A stretch of DNA of 64,000 nt from Chitinophagaceae bacterium UBA1931 (GTDB lineage Bacteria; Bacteroidota; Bacteroidia; Chitinophagales; Chitinophagaceae): assembly GCA_002337125.1 (NCBI GenBank), contig DDFJ01000001.1, forward strand, positions 372,001 through 436,000, read 5' to 3'. Of the stretch, positions 1 through 9,139 are shown in pieces. The translations under genes and the position numbers were made by a program. Position 1 is the first letter of the stretch; every line of letters begins with the position of its first letter. Below the pieces are notes generated by a model. The model did not search any database. It had not been told where the DNA came from and saw nothing but the letters and a program-made list of their open reading frames with translations.

Positions 1-31
1 CTGTCTGGAGGATGATTTCTTTCTTGTCCAT
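1..31 (-). CDS. TetR/AcrR-type transcriptional regulator (N-terminal fragment)
   Basis: Only the first ten codons are in the window, read leftwards from the ATG at 31-29 (MDKKEIILQT). This matches the usual opening of TetR-family repressors, where a short charged stretch leads into helix 1 of the DNA-binding domain. The identification is supported by the perfect palindrome directly upstream (46-71), placed where an autoregulated TetR repressor would bind. The rest of the gene lies beyond the left edge, so ligand and targets cannot be read. Confidence 0.5.
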   Translation of the reverse strand, partial: MDKKEIILQT

Positions 32-45
32 AACACAAAGTTACA

Positions 46-71
46 AAAATGAATGAATATTCATTCATTTT
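46..71. promoter_or_regulatory. perfect 26-bp palindrome, probable TetR/FadR-type operator
   Basis: The sequence from 46 to 71 is a perfect inverted repeat with 13-bp arms. Its 18-bp core is TGAATGAATATTCATTCA, which is very close to the site known for FadR (YsiA) repressors of fatty-acid degradation in Bacillus. It lies between the start of the leftward TetR-like gene and the rightward esterase gene at 143, so it could control either or both. Operator identity is inferred from symmetry, position and resemblance. Confidence 0.65.
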
Positions 72-142
72 GAATAAGTTTTTTTTACTTGATTTGTTGC
101 GTATTGTTTTTCAGTAGCTTAGACTTTTAAAACGATCTTGTT

Positions 143-1771
143 ATGAAACGGTTATTTGCCTTAAACTGCCTGTTGATTTTATTTATGTCAGGTTTAAACG
201 CCCAGCAAAAAGTGATTCAATTATATGAAGGAACAGCTCCCGGTTCAGAAATCTGGACATGGAATGAAGCTGAAAATGATAATAATGGCTGGCAGACAAA
301 GATTGTGTACAACGTCAGCAAACCCACACTTACCGTATTTGCTCCTGAAGACGGAAAAGCAAATGGTACATCGGTGATTATTTGCCCGGGAGGAGCTTTT
401 CGTGCATTATCCATTAACAGTGAAGGTTACGATGTGGCCAAATGGCTGGTACAAAAAGGTGTTACCTGTTTTGTTTTAAAGTACCGGTTGGTGCACAGCA
501 AAACAACTGATCCTGTTACAGAAATGAACAGCATCTGGGGCACAAAGCAATTTGATGATGAAAATAATGCCGTTATTCCATTGGCTGTTGCTGATGGAAA
601 AGCAGCTATTGCTTACGTACGCAAGCATGCCGATGAAATGAAACTTGATCCCAACCGCATCGGTATTATGGGCTTTTCAGCTGGTGGTACAGTAGCTGCA
701 TCGGCAGGATATAATTATACTGCAGAAAACAGGCCCGGCTTTATTGCTCCTATTTATCCTTTTTTTCCAAAAGAGATGCAGGGAAAACTGTTGAGTGATG
801 CTCCGCCTGCTTTTATTGTAGCTGCAACTGATGATGGATTGAATCTTGCACAGCATAGTGTTGATTTATACAATCAATGGCTTGGCGCAAAAAAAATTGC
901 TGAGCTGCACATGTATTCAAAAGGTGGACATGGATTTGGTATGCGGGTGCAGAATCTTCCGTCTGATAAATGGATTGAACGTTTTGGCGATTGGTTAAAT
1001 ACAAACGGACTTCTTGCTAAAAGCAATTACGATCCTGCTTTTAATGTGTATGAAAAAAGAGAATTTGTATTGGGCGAAGGAAAGGTGTTGCCTTACCGCA
1101 TTCTTTACCCGTTGAACTACGACCGTACAAAAAAATATCCGGTGATTTTGTTTTTGCATGGTGCAGGTGAAAGAGGAAATGATAATGAAAAGCAATTGAT
1201 ACATGGTGCCCGTTTGTTTATTAAAGATGAAAACAGGCAAAACTTTCCTGCGATAGTAATCATTCCACAATGTCCTGAAAATGCTTACTGGGCTGCAACA
1301 AAAATCGACCGTACCAAACAGCCGTTGAAAATTGAGTTCGATTATGCAGGCGAACCTAACTGGCCCCTGGTTGCTGCAAACGAACTGGTGAAAAAAATTG
1401 CCAAAGAAGAAGCTGTTGATCAAACAAGAATTTATATCACAGGCCTGTCGATGGGAGGGATGGGAACATTTGAATCGGTTTACCGTTATCCTGAATTATA
1501 TGCAGCAGCTTTGCCTATTTGCGGCGGCGGTAATACAACGGTTTATGATGTACGGGTAAAGAATACAAACTTCTGGGTATTTCATGGTGCGGCCGATGCA
1601 GTGGTGGATGTAAATCTTTCCAGGCAAATGGTGGAACGTTTAAAGGAATTAAAAGTTAAAGTGAATTATTCTGAATATCCCGGCGTAAATCATAACAGTT
1701 GGGATAATGCATTTGCAGAACCCGATTACCTGAAATGGATGTTTCAGCAAAAGCGGAAGAAAGGGAAATAG
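143..1771 (+). CDS. secreted two-domain alpha/beta-hydrolase esterase
   Basis: A 542-residue protein with a signal peptide (about residues 1-20, ending near LNAQQ). It carries two alpha/beta-hydrolase domains in tandem. The first (about 50-290) resembles acetyl-xylan or BD-FAE type esterases: oxyanion segment near CPGGAF, nucleophile elbow GFSAGG with Ser179, and His263 in GGHGFG. The second (about 305-540) resembles the PHB-depolymerase/feruloyl-esterase group: FLHGAGERG, GLSMGG with Ser436, and His517. Both nucleophile serines and histidines are present, so both halves are probably active. It probably removes acyl groups from plant polysaccharides in the periplasm or outside the cell. The exact substrate is not readable from sequence. 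A strong terminator follows. Confidence 0.8.
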   Translation: MKRLFALNCLLILFMSGLNAQQKVIQLYEGTAPGSEIWTWNEAENDNNGWQTKIVYNVSKPTLTVFAPEDGKANGTSVIICPGGAFRALSINSEGYDVAKWLVQKGVTCFVLKYRLVHSKTTDPVTEMNSIWGTKQFDDENNAVIPLAVADGKAAIAYVRKHADEMKLDPNRIGIMGFSAGGTVAASAGYNYTAENRPGFIAPIYPFFPKEMQGKLLSDAPPAFIVAATDDGLNLAQHSVDLYNQWLGAKKIAELHMYSKGGHGFGMRVQNLPSDKWIERFGDWLNTNGLLAKSNYDPAFNVYEKREFVLGEGKVLPYRILYPLNYDRTKKYPVILFLHGAGERGNDNEKQLIHGARLFIKDENRQNFPAIVIIPQCPENAYWAATKIDRTKQPLKIEFDYAGEPNWPLVAANELVKKIAKEEAVDQTRIYITGLSMGGMGTFESVYRYPELYAAALPICGGGNTTVYDVRVKNTNFWVFHGAADAVVDVNLSRQMVERLKELKVKVNYSEYPGVNHNSWDNAFAEPDYLKWMFQQKRKKGK

Positions 1772-1803
1772 AAAACACGAATGATTTTGAGTTACACGAA
1801 TTG

Positions 1804-1846
1804 AAAGAAAGCTGCTTTGTCGTTGCACAGGCAGCTTTCTTTTTAC
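1804..1846 (+). terminator. intrinsic terminator after the esterase gene
   Basis: Arms AAAGAAAGCTGC (1804-1815) and GCAGCTTTCTTT (1831-1842) form a 12-bp perfect stem followed by T residues. It separates the esterase from metG. Confidence 0.85.
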
Positions 1847-1849
1847 AGG

Positions 1850-1881
1850 TTTGGGTAATGCTGCTGATTATGGTACTTTTG
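1850..1881 (+). promoter_or_regulatory. Bacteroidota-type promoter for metG
   Basis: TTTG at 1850-1853, a 20-bp spacer, then TACTTTTG at 1874-1881. This is an exact match to the TTTG-N19/20-TAnnTTTG consensus of the primary sigma factor of Bacteroidota. Transcription would start near 1888, which excludes a metG start at the in-frame TTG at 1851. Confidence 0.7.
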
Positions 1882-1964
1882 CAAGCCCTGCTGCAAAGAA
1901 TTACCGAACGTACAAGAGTGCGACGCAACAGGCGATGAACAGAAATACTAAAGACGATTACCAA

Positions 1965-4079
1965 ATGAGTTTACCGAAACGTTATTTAATTACAAGTGCG
2001 CTTCCTTATGCCAACGGTTTAAAGCATGTTGGTCATTTGGCGGGAGCGTATATTCCTGCAGATATTTATGTGCGTTACCTGCGTGCGCAAAAGCGTGATG
2101 TGGTGTTTGTATGCGGCAGTGATGAACATGGTACAGCTATTCCCATCCAGGCAACAAAAGAAGGAACTACTCCGAGAGCAATTATTGATAAGTATCACGA
2201 AGCAATGAAACAGGATTTTGATGACCTGAGCATGAGCTTTGATATTTACCACCGCACAAGTGAACCCATTCACCATGAAACGGCGCAGGAATTTTTTACG
2301 TACCTGCACGATCGTGGTGAACTGGAAACAAAAGAAACCGAACAGTATTTTGATGAAGAGGCAAAAACATTTTTAGCCGATCGTTATATCAAAGGTACCT
2401 GCCCCAATTGTGGAAGCGACAGGGCATTTGGCGACCAGTGTGAAAACTGCGGACGTACATTAAGTCCGGATGAGCTGATCAATCCCGTTAGTACACTCAG
2501 CGGTAAAGCTCCGGTTAAGAAAAAAACATCGCATTGGTATCTGCCGCTTGGCAAACATGAAGAGTTTTTACGTGAATGGATTTTAAAAGAACATAAAGAC
2601 GATTGGCGTGCAACAGTTGTTGGCCAGTGCAAAAGCTGGATTGAAGGTGGATTGCAGTCAAGAGCTGTAACAAGAGATCTTGAGTGGGGAATTAAAGTGC
2701 CGCTGAAAGATGCTGAAGGAAAAGTGCTTTATGTTTGGTTTGATGCACCCATTGGTTATGTAAGTGCAACCAAGCAATGGGCAATTGACAATGATAAAGA
2801 TTGGGAACCTTACTGGTATGATAAGGATACCAAGCTGGTTCATTTTATTGGAAAAGATAACATTGTTTTTCACTGTATCATTTTCCCCATCATGCTGAAA
2901 CTGCATGGAAATATTCTGCCTACCAATGTTCCTGCAAATGAATTCCTGAACCTGGAGGGAGATAAGATGAGTACCAGCCGCAACTGGAAACTCGACATGC
3001 GTGATTACATTAATGATTTTGTGAAGAAAGAAAACGGCGGTACACAGTGTGTTGATATGCTCCGTTATTACTTAACACAGATTGCTCCTGAAACAAAAGA
3101 CAGTGAGTTTATGTGGAAAGGTTTCCAGGATGCAGTAAACAGCGAACTGGTAAGCATATTCGGCAACTTCATTAACCGTACATGGGTGCTGATGCATAAA
3201 CTCTGCGGTGGTAAAGTACCAAAGCTGCACGAAGAGTTACTGGATGATGATGATAAAGAAATCATCAACAGCATTAAGCAATCGGCAGTAACAGTTGAAC
3301 GTTTGCTGGAAGAATATAAATTCCGTGAAGCATTGTTTGAAGTGATTGATCTCAGCCGCAAGGGTAATCAATACATGCAGAAAAAAGAACCGTGGATTGT
3401 TGCAAAGAAACTGGCTGAAAATCCTGAAGCACAAAAAAGCATTGATAACACCATGCATCTGTGTTTGCAGTTAAGTGCAAACCTTGCAATACTTATCAAT
3501 CCTTTCTTACCAAACACAGCGAAGAAAATGCTGTACATGATGAAGGTGGTTGAACGTATGCTTGAGTGGGAAAATGCAGGAACATTGAACCTGCTTCGCC
3601 CCGGTTATGCAATGCGTGCACCGGAATTACTGTTCAGGAAAATTGAAGATGACGAGATTAAATACCAGGTTGAAAAATTAAAAAGTGGTCTTGTGAAACC
3701 TGAGGCGCCTGCTAAGGTTGAAGAAACAAAACATGAAGCTGCCGCTCTGAAACCTGAAATTGTTTACGACGATTTTGCAAAGATTGATCTGAAGGTGGGA
3801 ACAATTCTTACTGCAGAGAAAGTGGAGAAAGCAGATAAGCTTCTGAAACTTTCGATTGATCTTGGTTTTGAAACAAGGACAATTGTGAGTGGTATTGCAC
3901 TTCATTTCAAACCGGAGGAAATTGTAGGTAAACAGGTTGTTGTGGTTGCCAATCTTGCTCCACGGAAAATGCGTGGAATTGAAAGCAACGGAATGATTTT
4001 AATGGCTGAAGACAAAGAAGGCAAACTGCATTTTGTAAAACCAGAATCGGTGATTAATGCAGGAGCAGGAGTGAGTTAA
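1965..4079 (+). CDS. metG: methionyl-tRNA synthetase
   Basis: About 704 residues, a normal length for the dimeric form of the enzyme that charges tRNA-Met with methionine. Visible marks are the class I HIGH variant (HVGH) close to the N terminus, a zinc knuckle with two Cys-x2-Cys pairs (CPNCGSDRAFGDQCENCG), the KMSKS variant DKMSTS, an anticodon-binding helical region, and a C-terminal OB-fold tRNA-binding domain (from about residue 600, with KIDLKVGTI). The ATG at 1965 was chosen because MSLPKRYLITSALPY is the conserved beginning. The frame stays open upstream to a TTG at 1851, but a consensus promoter sits there. ATG 1935 is a possible alternative. A terminator follows. Confidence 0.97.
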   Translation: MSLPKRYLITSALPYANGLKHVGHLAGAYIPADIYVRYLRAQKRDVVFVCGSDEHGTAIPIQATKEGTTPRAIIDKYHEAMKQDFDDLSMSFDIYHRTSEPIHHETAQEFFTYLHDRGELETKETEQYFDEEAKTFLADRYIKGTCPNCGSDRAFGDQCENCGRTLSPDELINPVSTLSGKAPVKKKTSHWYLPLGKHEEFLREWILKEHKDDWRATVVGQCKSWIEGGLQSRAVTRDLEWGIKVPLKDAEGKVLYVWFDAPIGYVSATKQWAIDNDKDWEPYWYDKDTKLVHFIGKDNIVFHCIIFPIMLKLHGNILPTNVPANEFLNLEGDKMSTSRNWKLDMRDYINDFVKKENGGTQCVDMLRYYLTQIAPETKDSEFMWKGFQDAVNSELVSIFGNFINRTWVLMHKLCGGKVPKLHEELLDDDDKEIINSIKQSAVTVERLLEEYKFREALFEVIDLSRKGNQYMQKKEPWIVAKKLAENPEAQKSIDNTMHLCLQLSANLAILINPFLPNTAKKMLYMMKVVERMLEWENAGTLNLLRPGYAMRAPELLFRKIEDDEIKYQVEKLKSGLVKPEAPAKVEETKHEAAALKPEIVYDDFAKIDLKVGTILTAEKVEKADKLLKLSIDLGFETRTIVSGIALHFKPEEIVGKQVVVVANLAPRKMRGIESNGMILMAEDKEGKLHFVKPESVINAGAGVS

Positions 4080-4100
4080 TTCCGATCGTTATAGAATTGT

Positions 4101-4131
4101 AAAACCGGCCTTAAAAGAGCCGGTTTTTTTA
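4101..4131 (+). terminator. intrinsic terminator after metG
   Basis: AAAACCGGC (4101-4109) pairs with GCCGGTTTT (4119-4127), followed by a T run. Confidence 0.88.
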
Positions 4132-4198
4132 TTTCAGGAAAAGCAAAATACCTATCTTCGATCTAAATAGTTGCATAACTAACCAATTTTTTTGCTGT

Positions 4199-6577
4199 AT
4201 GAAAAGAACAATCAAAAAAGTCGCTGTACTCGGCAGCGGTGTTATGGGTTCACGCATTGCCTGTCATTTCGCAGGAGTAGGGTTACAAACATTATTGCTG
4301 GATATGGTGCCGAAAGGTTTTGAAGAAAGTACAAAACCTGCTGAGCGTAATAAGTTAGTGAATGATGCACTGCAGTCTGCTGTTAAAAGCAACCCTTCGC
4401 CGGTTTATACAAAAGATGTGGTGAAGAAAATTACAACGGGCAACTTCACCGATAATATGAAAGACATTGCCGGTTGCGACTGGATTATTGAAGTGGTGGT
4501 GGAGCGTTTAGACATCAAGCAAAAAATATTTGAGCAGGTTGAGCAATACCGTAAGCCCGGAACACTCATCACTTCCAATACGTCAGGCATTCCCATCAGC
4601 ATGATGGCAGAAGGAAGAAGTGATGATTTCAAAAAACATTTCTGCGGTACACACTTTTTTAATCCGCCACGTTATTTGCGTTTGCTGGAAATTATTCCTA
4701 CAAAATATACTGATCCGTCAGTTATTGATTTTTTAATGAACTATGGTGATTTGTTCTTAGGTAAAACAACTGTTTTATGTAAGGATACGCCTGCTTTCAT
4801 TGCCAACCGCATTGGTGTGTTTGGTATGATGGCCATTATGAACCTGATGGATAAAATGCAGTTGAGTGTTGATGAAGTAGATGCATTAACAGGGCCTGTC
4901 ATTGGCCGGCCAAAATCAGCAACATTCAGAACAGGTGATGTTGTTGGTCTTGATACATTGGTGAAAGTGGCAAAAGGAGTTGCAGAAAATTGTCCGGATG
5001 ATGAAGCAAAAGAAATTTTTGCATTTCCCGGCTGGCTCAATAAAATGATTGAGAACAACTGGCTGGGTGATAAAACAGGGCAAGGCTTTTTTAAGAAAAC
5101 AAAAGGAGCTGGTGGAGAGAAAGAAATTCTCACACTCAATCTCAAAACAATGGAATATGCTCCAAGAGTTAAACCAAAGTTTGGGAGCGTGGATGCTGCA
5201 AAACCAATCGACGATCTTAAAACAAGATTAAAGATGTTGTGCAGCGGCAGTGATAAAGCCGGTGAGTTTTACAAACAGTTTCATTATGGTTTGTTTTCTT
5301 ATATCTCACATCGCATTCCTGAAATCAGCGATGAACTGTACAGGGTTGATGATGCAATGATGGCTGGCTTTGGCTGGGAAATTGGTGCATTTGAAAGCTG
5401 GGATGTTTTGGGTGTTGCTAAAACAGTTACAGCCATGAAAGCAGCAGGATATAATGTTGCTGCATGGGTTGATGAAATGATTGCAGCTGGTGCAACTTCA
5501 TTTTACAAAGTTGAAAACAACAAACGTGTTTGTTATGATCCTGCAAGTAAAACCTACAAAACAATTCCCGGTGGTGATGCATTTATTGTAATGAAGAATT
5601 TTGAAAACCAGACTGTATGGAAAAATGCAAGCTGCCGTACATATCATTTAGGTGATGATGTATTGGGTCTTGAATGGAATACAAAAATGGGCAGCATTGG
5701 TGGTGAAGTGCTGGAAGGAATTCAGAAGTCAATTGCTTTGGCTGAAGATAAATACAAAGGCCTGGTGATTGCCAATGATGCATCGTTGTTCAGCGCAGGT
5801 GCAAATGTGGGAATGATTTTTATGCTGGCTATTGAACAGGAATACGATGAACTCGACATGGCAATACGTATGTTCCAGAATACAATGATGCGGGCAAGAT
5901 ATTCATCCGTGCCGGTTGTTGTTGCACCGCATGGATTGGCATTAGGTGGTGCATGCGAACTTAGTCTGCACAGCGATAAGGTTTGTGCTGCTGCTGAAAC
6001 CTATATTGGTTTGGTTGAATTAGGCGTTGGATTAATTCCCGGTGGTGGTGGTACAAAAGAATTTGTTCTTCGGGCAGCTGATGAAATGCATGAAGACGAA
6101 CCGGAAACCATTACATTGAAAAACCGTTTCTTAACCATTGCCACTGCAAAAGTTGCTACGTCAGCAAAAGAAGCGTATGATCTGGGCATTTTAAGAAAAG
6201 GGCTTGATGAAGTGGTGATGAACCAGGGAAGAAGAATTGCTGAAGCAAAAAAAGCTGTGATTGAATTGTACGATGAAGGTTATGTAACTCCTGTTCAGCG
6301 TAAGGATGTAAAAGTGCTTGGCCGTTCTGCATTGGGTGCGTTGCTTGCAGGCATCAACGGTATGAAAACCGCAGGTTATGCAACAGAACATGATGCAGTG
6401 GTTGCAAAGAAACTGGCTTACGTTATGTGTGGCGGTGATTTAAGTGAACCAGCATTTGTTTCAGAGCAATACTTACTTGATCTTGAACGTGAGGCTTTCT
6501 TATCGCTTTCAGCAGAACGCAAAACGCTTGAACGCATTCAAAGTGTGTTGAAGGGAGGAAAGCCGGTGAGGAATTAA
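4199..6577 (+). CDS. fadN: 3-hydroxyacyl-CoA dehydrogenase / enoyl-CoA hydratase (FadN-like)
   Basis: A 792-residue bifunctional beta-oxidation enzyme. It begins with an NAD-binding Rossmann motif (GSGVMG around residues 12-17), followed by the hydroxyacyl-CoA dehydrogenase N and C domains (about 5-310) with the HFFNPP active-site segment. The C-terminal half (about 490-720) is an enoyl-CoA hydratase/crotonase domain with GGACELSLHSD and GVGLIPGGGG. The order dehydrogenase then hydratase, and the length, match Bacillus FadN rather than E. coli FadB, where the order is reversed. It has its own upstream gap and downstream terminator, so it is probably monocistronic. A thiolase that could complete the cycle lies far away at 49785. 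Confidence 0.9.
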   Translation: MKRTIKKVAVLGSGVMGSRIACHFAGVGLQTLLLDMVPKGFEESTKPAERNKLVNDALQSAVKSNPSPVYTKDVVKKITTGNFTDNMKDIAGCDWIIEVVVERLDIKQKIFEQVEQYRKPGTLITSNTSGIPISMMAEGRSDDFKKHFCGTHFFNPPRYLRLLEIIPTKYTDPSVIDFLMNYGDLFLGKTTVLCKDTPAFIANRIGVFGMMAIMNLMDKMQLSVDEVDALTGPVIGRPKSATFRTGDVVGLDTLVKVAKGVAENCPDDEAKEIFAFPGWLNKMIENNWLGDKTGQGFFKKTKGAGGEKEILTLNLKTMEYAPRVKPKFGSVDAAKPIDDLKTRLKMLCSGSDKAGEFYKQFHYGLFSYISHRIPEISDELYRVDDAMMAGFGWEIGAFESWDVLGVAKTVTAMKAAGYNVAAWVDEMIAAGATSFYKVENNKRVCYDPASKTYKTIPGGDAFIVMKNFENQTVWKNASCRTYHLGDDVLGLEWNTKMGSIGGEVLEGIQKSIALAEDKYKGLVIANDASLFSAGANVGMIFMLAIEQEYDELDMAIRMFQNTMMRARYSSVPVVVAPHGLALGGACELSLHSDKVCAAAETYIGLVELGVGLIPGGGGTKEFVLRAADEMHEDEPETITLKNRFLTIATAKVATSAKEAYDLGILRKGLDEVVMNQGRRIAEAKKAVIELYDEGYVTPVQRKDVKVLGRSALGALLAGINGMKTAGYATEHDAVVAKKLAYVMCGGDLSEPAFVSEQYLLDLEREAFLSLSAERKTLERIQSVLKGGKPVRN

Positions 6578-6606
6578 AACGCATCTTCTAAATAAAATTT
6601 AATTTT

Positions 6607-6638
6607 AATGAGCCACTTGTAATGTGGCTCATTTTTTA
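6607..6638 (+). terminator. intrinsic terminator after fadN-like gene
   Basis: AATGAGCCAC (6607-6616) pairs with GTGGCTCATT (6624-6633), followed by T residues. It overlaps the apparent GTG start of the next reading frame, which argues for the later ATG at 6651. Confidence 0.85.
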
Positions 6639-6650
6639 TCATATTTACCT

Positions 6651-7307
6651 ATGGCACTTGTTCAACTTATTCCATCTTCCAATCAACTTATTATTCATTC
6701 ACATTTTTATGTTTATGGCGATGCGGCCAATGAACAGCTGGCTGCACAAATTGCAAATGATATTCAACAGCACTGGAATGAACCTGAAGTTATCATCCGG
6801 TACAACCATGAATTGTTGGATGTGCGGTTTGAAATAAAAGGATTTTATGAACCCCATCTTCAGCCGGAAACTGTGTGGTACAATACGGATCCCAAAAATT
6901 TTTATTTCCGCATTGAAGAATATTCACCACAGGATGTTTCTTTTGTTGATGGAATAGGGTCAAATACAGGTTTGTTTAAACTGAGCAATTTATTGCAGAC
7001 TTCAACTACTGCTGCGCATGAATACGGGCATATGCTTGGATTAGTTCATCCCAATAATCTTGATATAAGAGGAGAGGGGATGCCCGGCATTATGTATCCA
7101 AGAGGAACAATCTGTGATCCGCAGTATCAATATAATCCATCTGCAGCTCCGGGTACAAATGGCGGAACGCTTGATCCGCAATACCGCAAAGTATTATTGA
7201 AAGATGTAGAACATCTCAAACTTCACAAACTGGATTTTGACAGTGGCTTTGCCGTTCTTGGAGGTTTTACCAGCATTTATCATTCACGCTATCAAAGCGG
7301 GGATTAA
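6651..7307 (+). CDS. metzincin-type zinc metallopeptidase
   Basis: 218 residues. The zinc motif HEYGHMLGLVH (His123, Glu124, His127, His133) is the HExxHxxGxxH signature of metzincins, and GIMYPRG further on is a plausible Met-turn. There is no signal peptide or membrane segment, which is unusual for this class and suggests a cytosolic enzyme or export by another route. The ATG at 6651 is chosen because the upstream GTG lies inside a terminator hairpin. The substrate is unknown and the neighbours give no hint. Confidence 0.75.
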   Translation: MALVQLIPSSNQLIIHSHFYVYGDAANEQLAAQIANDIQQHWNEPEVIIRYNHELLDVRFEIKGFYEPHLQPETVWYNTDPKNFYFRIEEYSPQDVSFVDGIGSNTGLFKLSNLLQTSTTAAHEYGHMLGLVHPNNLDIRGEGMPGIMYPRGTICDPQYQYNPSAAPGTNGGTLDPQYRKVLLKDVEHLKLHKLDFDSGFAVLGGFTSIYHSRYQSGD

Positions 7308-7401
7308 AAAGCTATTTTTAATTTGTATTTAACTGTCTAGGTGGAAACATCTGCTTTTAAGCTGTCTTTAATTTTTACTTTTGATTTCAGACTTTTCTTT
7401 T

Positions 7402-8295
7402 ATGAGTGTATTACAGGTTCAGGACTTAAAAAAATCGTATGGAAAAATCCATGCTTTGAAAGGCATTTCATTTGATGTGCCCGAAGGATCAGTGTTTGGT
7501 GTGCTTGGTCCAAACGGCAGTGGAAAAACCACCATGCTCAGTATTATTCTTGATGTACTGAATGCTGACAGCGGCAGTTATTCATGGTTTGGAAAACCCG
7601 CTTCACCGGAGTTACGCAAGCACATTGGCTCATTGCTTGAAACGCCCAACTTTTATCATTATTTATCTGCTGTCAATAATTTAAAAATCACCAATAGCAT
7701 CAGCGGACGTGGTGACGAAGCTGCAATTGATTCTGTATTGCAGAAAGTAAAATTGTATGAGCGTCGCAACAGCCGTTTCAGTACATACAGTCTTGGTATG
7801 AAACAACGTCTTGCCATTGCTTCTGCATTGTTGGGCGAGCCGAAAATATTAGTACTTGATGAACCAACCAACGGACTTGATCCTGTTGGTATCATGGAAA
7901 TACGTGAGCTGATTATTGAACTACGCAAGAAAGGTCATACGATTATTATGGCAAGTCACCTGCTGGATGAAGTAGAAAAAGTTTGTACGCATGTGGCCAT
8001 TCTAAAAACCGGCACACTGGTTACAACAGGTTCAGTTGATGATGTGCTGGTGGATGAAGATATGATTGAAATTGCTTCAGCTGATCTCCTTCAGCTGAAA
8101 AATGTAATCACCGGTTTTCCCGGTAATACAGGCGTTACTCTTAATGAACAAACCATACATATTCATTTTCCAAAAGGAACAGCGAAACCGGAAGAGGTGA
8201 ATAATTTTTGTTTCAGTAATGGAATTATTCTGCAGCAATTAGCTGTAAAGAAAAAACGACTGGAAGAAAAATTCTTTGAATTAACCAATAACTAA
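7402..8295 (+). CDS. ABC-2 type transporter, ATP-binding subunit
   Basis: 297 residues. Walker A is GPNGSGKTT, the signature loop is YSLGMKQR instead of LSGGQ (common in the BcrA/CcmA-like exporter group), and Walker B is ILVLDEP followed by the D-loop. The C-terminal ~80 residues are an accessory domain typical of this group. The ATG at 7402 gives the usual opening (MSVLQVQDLKKSYG). It lies 18 bp upstream of the permease gene, so the two form one transporter. The exported substrate is unknown. Confidence 0.92.
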   Translation: MSVLQVQDLKKSYGKIHALKGISFDVPEGSVFGVLGPNGSGKTTMLSIILDVLNADSGSYSWFGKPASPELRKHIGSLLETPNFYHYLSAVNNLKITNSISGRGDEAAIDSVLQKVKLYERRNSRFSTYSLGMKQRLAIASALLGEPKILVLDEPTNGLDPVGIMEIRELIIELRKKGHTIIMASHLLDEVEKVCTHVAILKTGTLVTTGSVDDVLVDEDMIEIASADLLQLKNVITGFPGNTGVTLNEQTIHIHFPKGTAKPEEVNNFCFSNGIILQQLAVKKKRLEEKFFELTNN

Positions 8296-8313
8296 CCTGT
8301 CAACAAAAGATAT

Positions 8314-9129
8314 ATGCTTCATTTATTACGAACAGAGTGGCTTAAATTAAAAAACTATCCCGGCTTCTGGTGGCTGATGGGTTTAACAGTCTTATCATAT
8401 CCCGGCATCAACGGCATGTTTTATTATATCTACAAGGATCAGACATCCGATGCAAAAAAATCGGCACAGATACTGAAGATGCTGATGGGAAATCCTTTTG
8501 AATTTCCTGAAGTGTTCCGCACAACAGCGTTTGCTTCATCTTTGTTTACCATCATTCCGGCAATATTAATCATTATGCTCATCACCAATGAGTATACGTA
8601 TAAAACAAACCGGCAGAATGTAATTGATGGCTGGAGCAGAAACCAGTTTCTCCTGGCCAAGTTTTTAAACGTTGTAATTATTTCCATCATTGTTATTGCC
8701 TTGTATTTTATTGTTGCAATGAGTATTGGCTTTATTACAACAGGTGCAGATGTAAAGGATAAATTTCAACTGATTAATTATACAGCCTTGTTTGGATTGC
8801 AGGTGTTTGCCCAGCTTTCATTTGCTTTTTTGCTTGGCCTCATCATCAGGCGTGCATTCATTGCTCTTGGTGCGTTTATTTTTTACAAGATTATTGCTGA
8901 GAATATTGCAGCACAATTCATGGACAGAAGGTTGTGGGAAACAGGAAGGTTTCTGCCAACAGAATCATCCGACAGATTAACGCCTGTACCTGCGTTTCTC
9001 GGACGGTTAGATCCGAAAGTATATGATCACACACTGAGCCTGATCAATCAACAGGCATTAGTCACTGTTGCATACCTGTTTGTTTTCTGGGCATTGGTAT
9101 TCATCATTTATAAAAAGCGTGACCTTTAA
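8314..9129 (+). CDS. ABC-2 type transporter, permease subunit
   Basis: 271 residues with about six hydrophobic membrane segments and the usual cytoplasmic start MLHLLRTEWLKLKN of ABC-2 permeases. It follows the ATPase gene by 18 bp and should form the membrane half of the same exporter. Nothing in the sequence identifies what is moved. Confidence 0.88.
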   Translation: MLHLLRTEWLKLKNYPGFWWLMGLTVLSYPGINGMFYYIYKDQTSDAKKSAQILKMLMGNPFEFPEVFRTTAFASSLFTIIPAILIIMLITNEYTYKTNRQNVIDGWSRNQFLLAKFLNVVIISIIVIALYFIVAMSIGFITTGADVKDKFQLINYTALFGLQVFAQLSFAFLLGLIIRRAFIALGAFIFYKIIAENIAAQFMDRRLWETGRFLPTESSDRLTPVPAFLGRLDPKVYDHTLSLINQQALVTVAYLFVFWALVFIIYKKRDL

Positions 9130-9139
9130 TTTTTTTGCA

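Noticed and set aside
995..1423. 142-codon open frame on the - strand inside the esterase gene
   Set aside because: Antisense shadow of a well-supported coding region, with cysteine- and phenylalanine-rich random composition and no upstream signals.
1851..1964. Extended N terminus of metG from a TTG start
   Set aside because: The extension is unlike any methionyl-tRNA synthetase start and overlaps a full consensus promoter; the ATG at 1965 fits the family.
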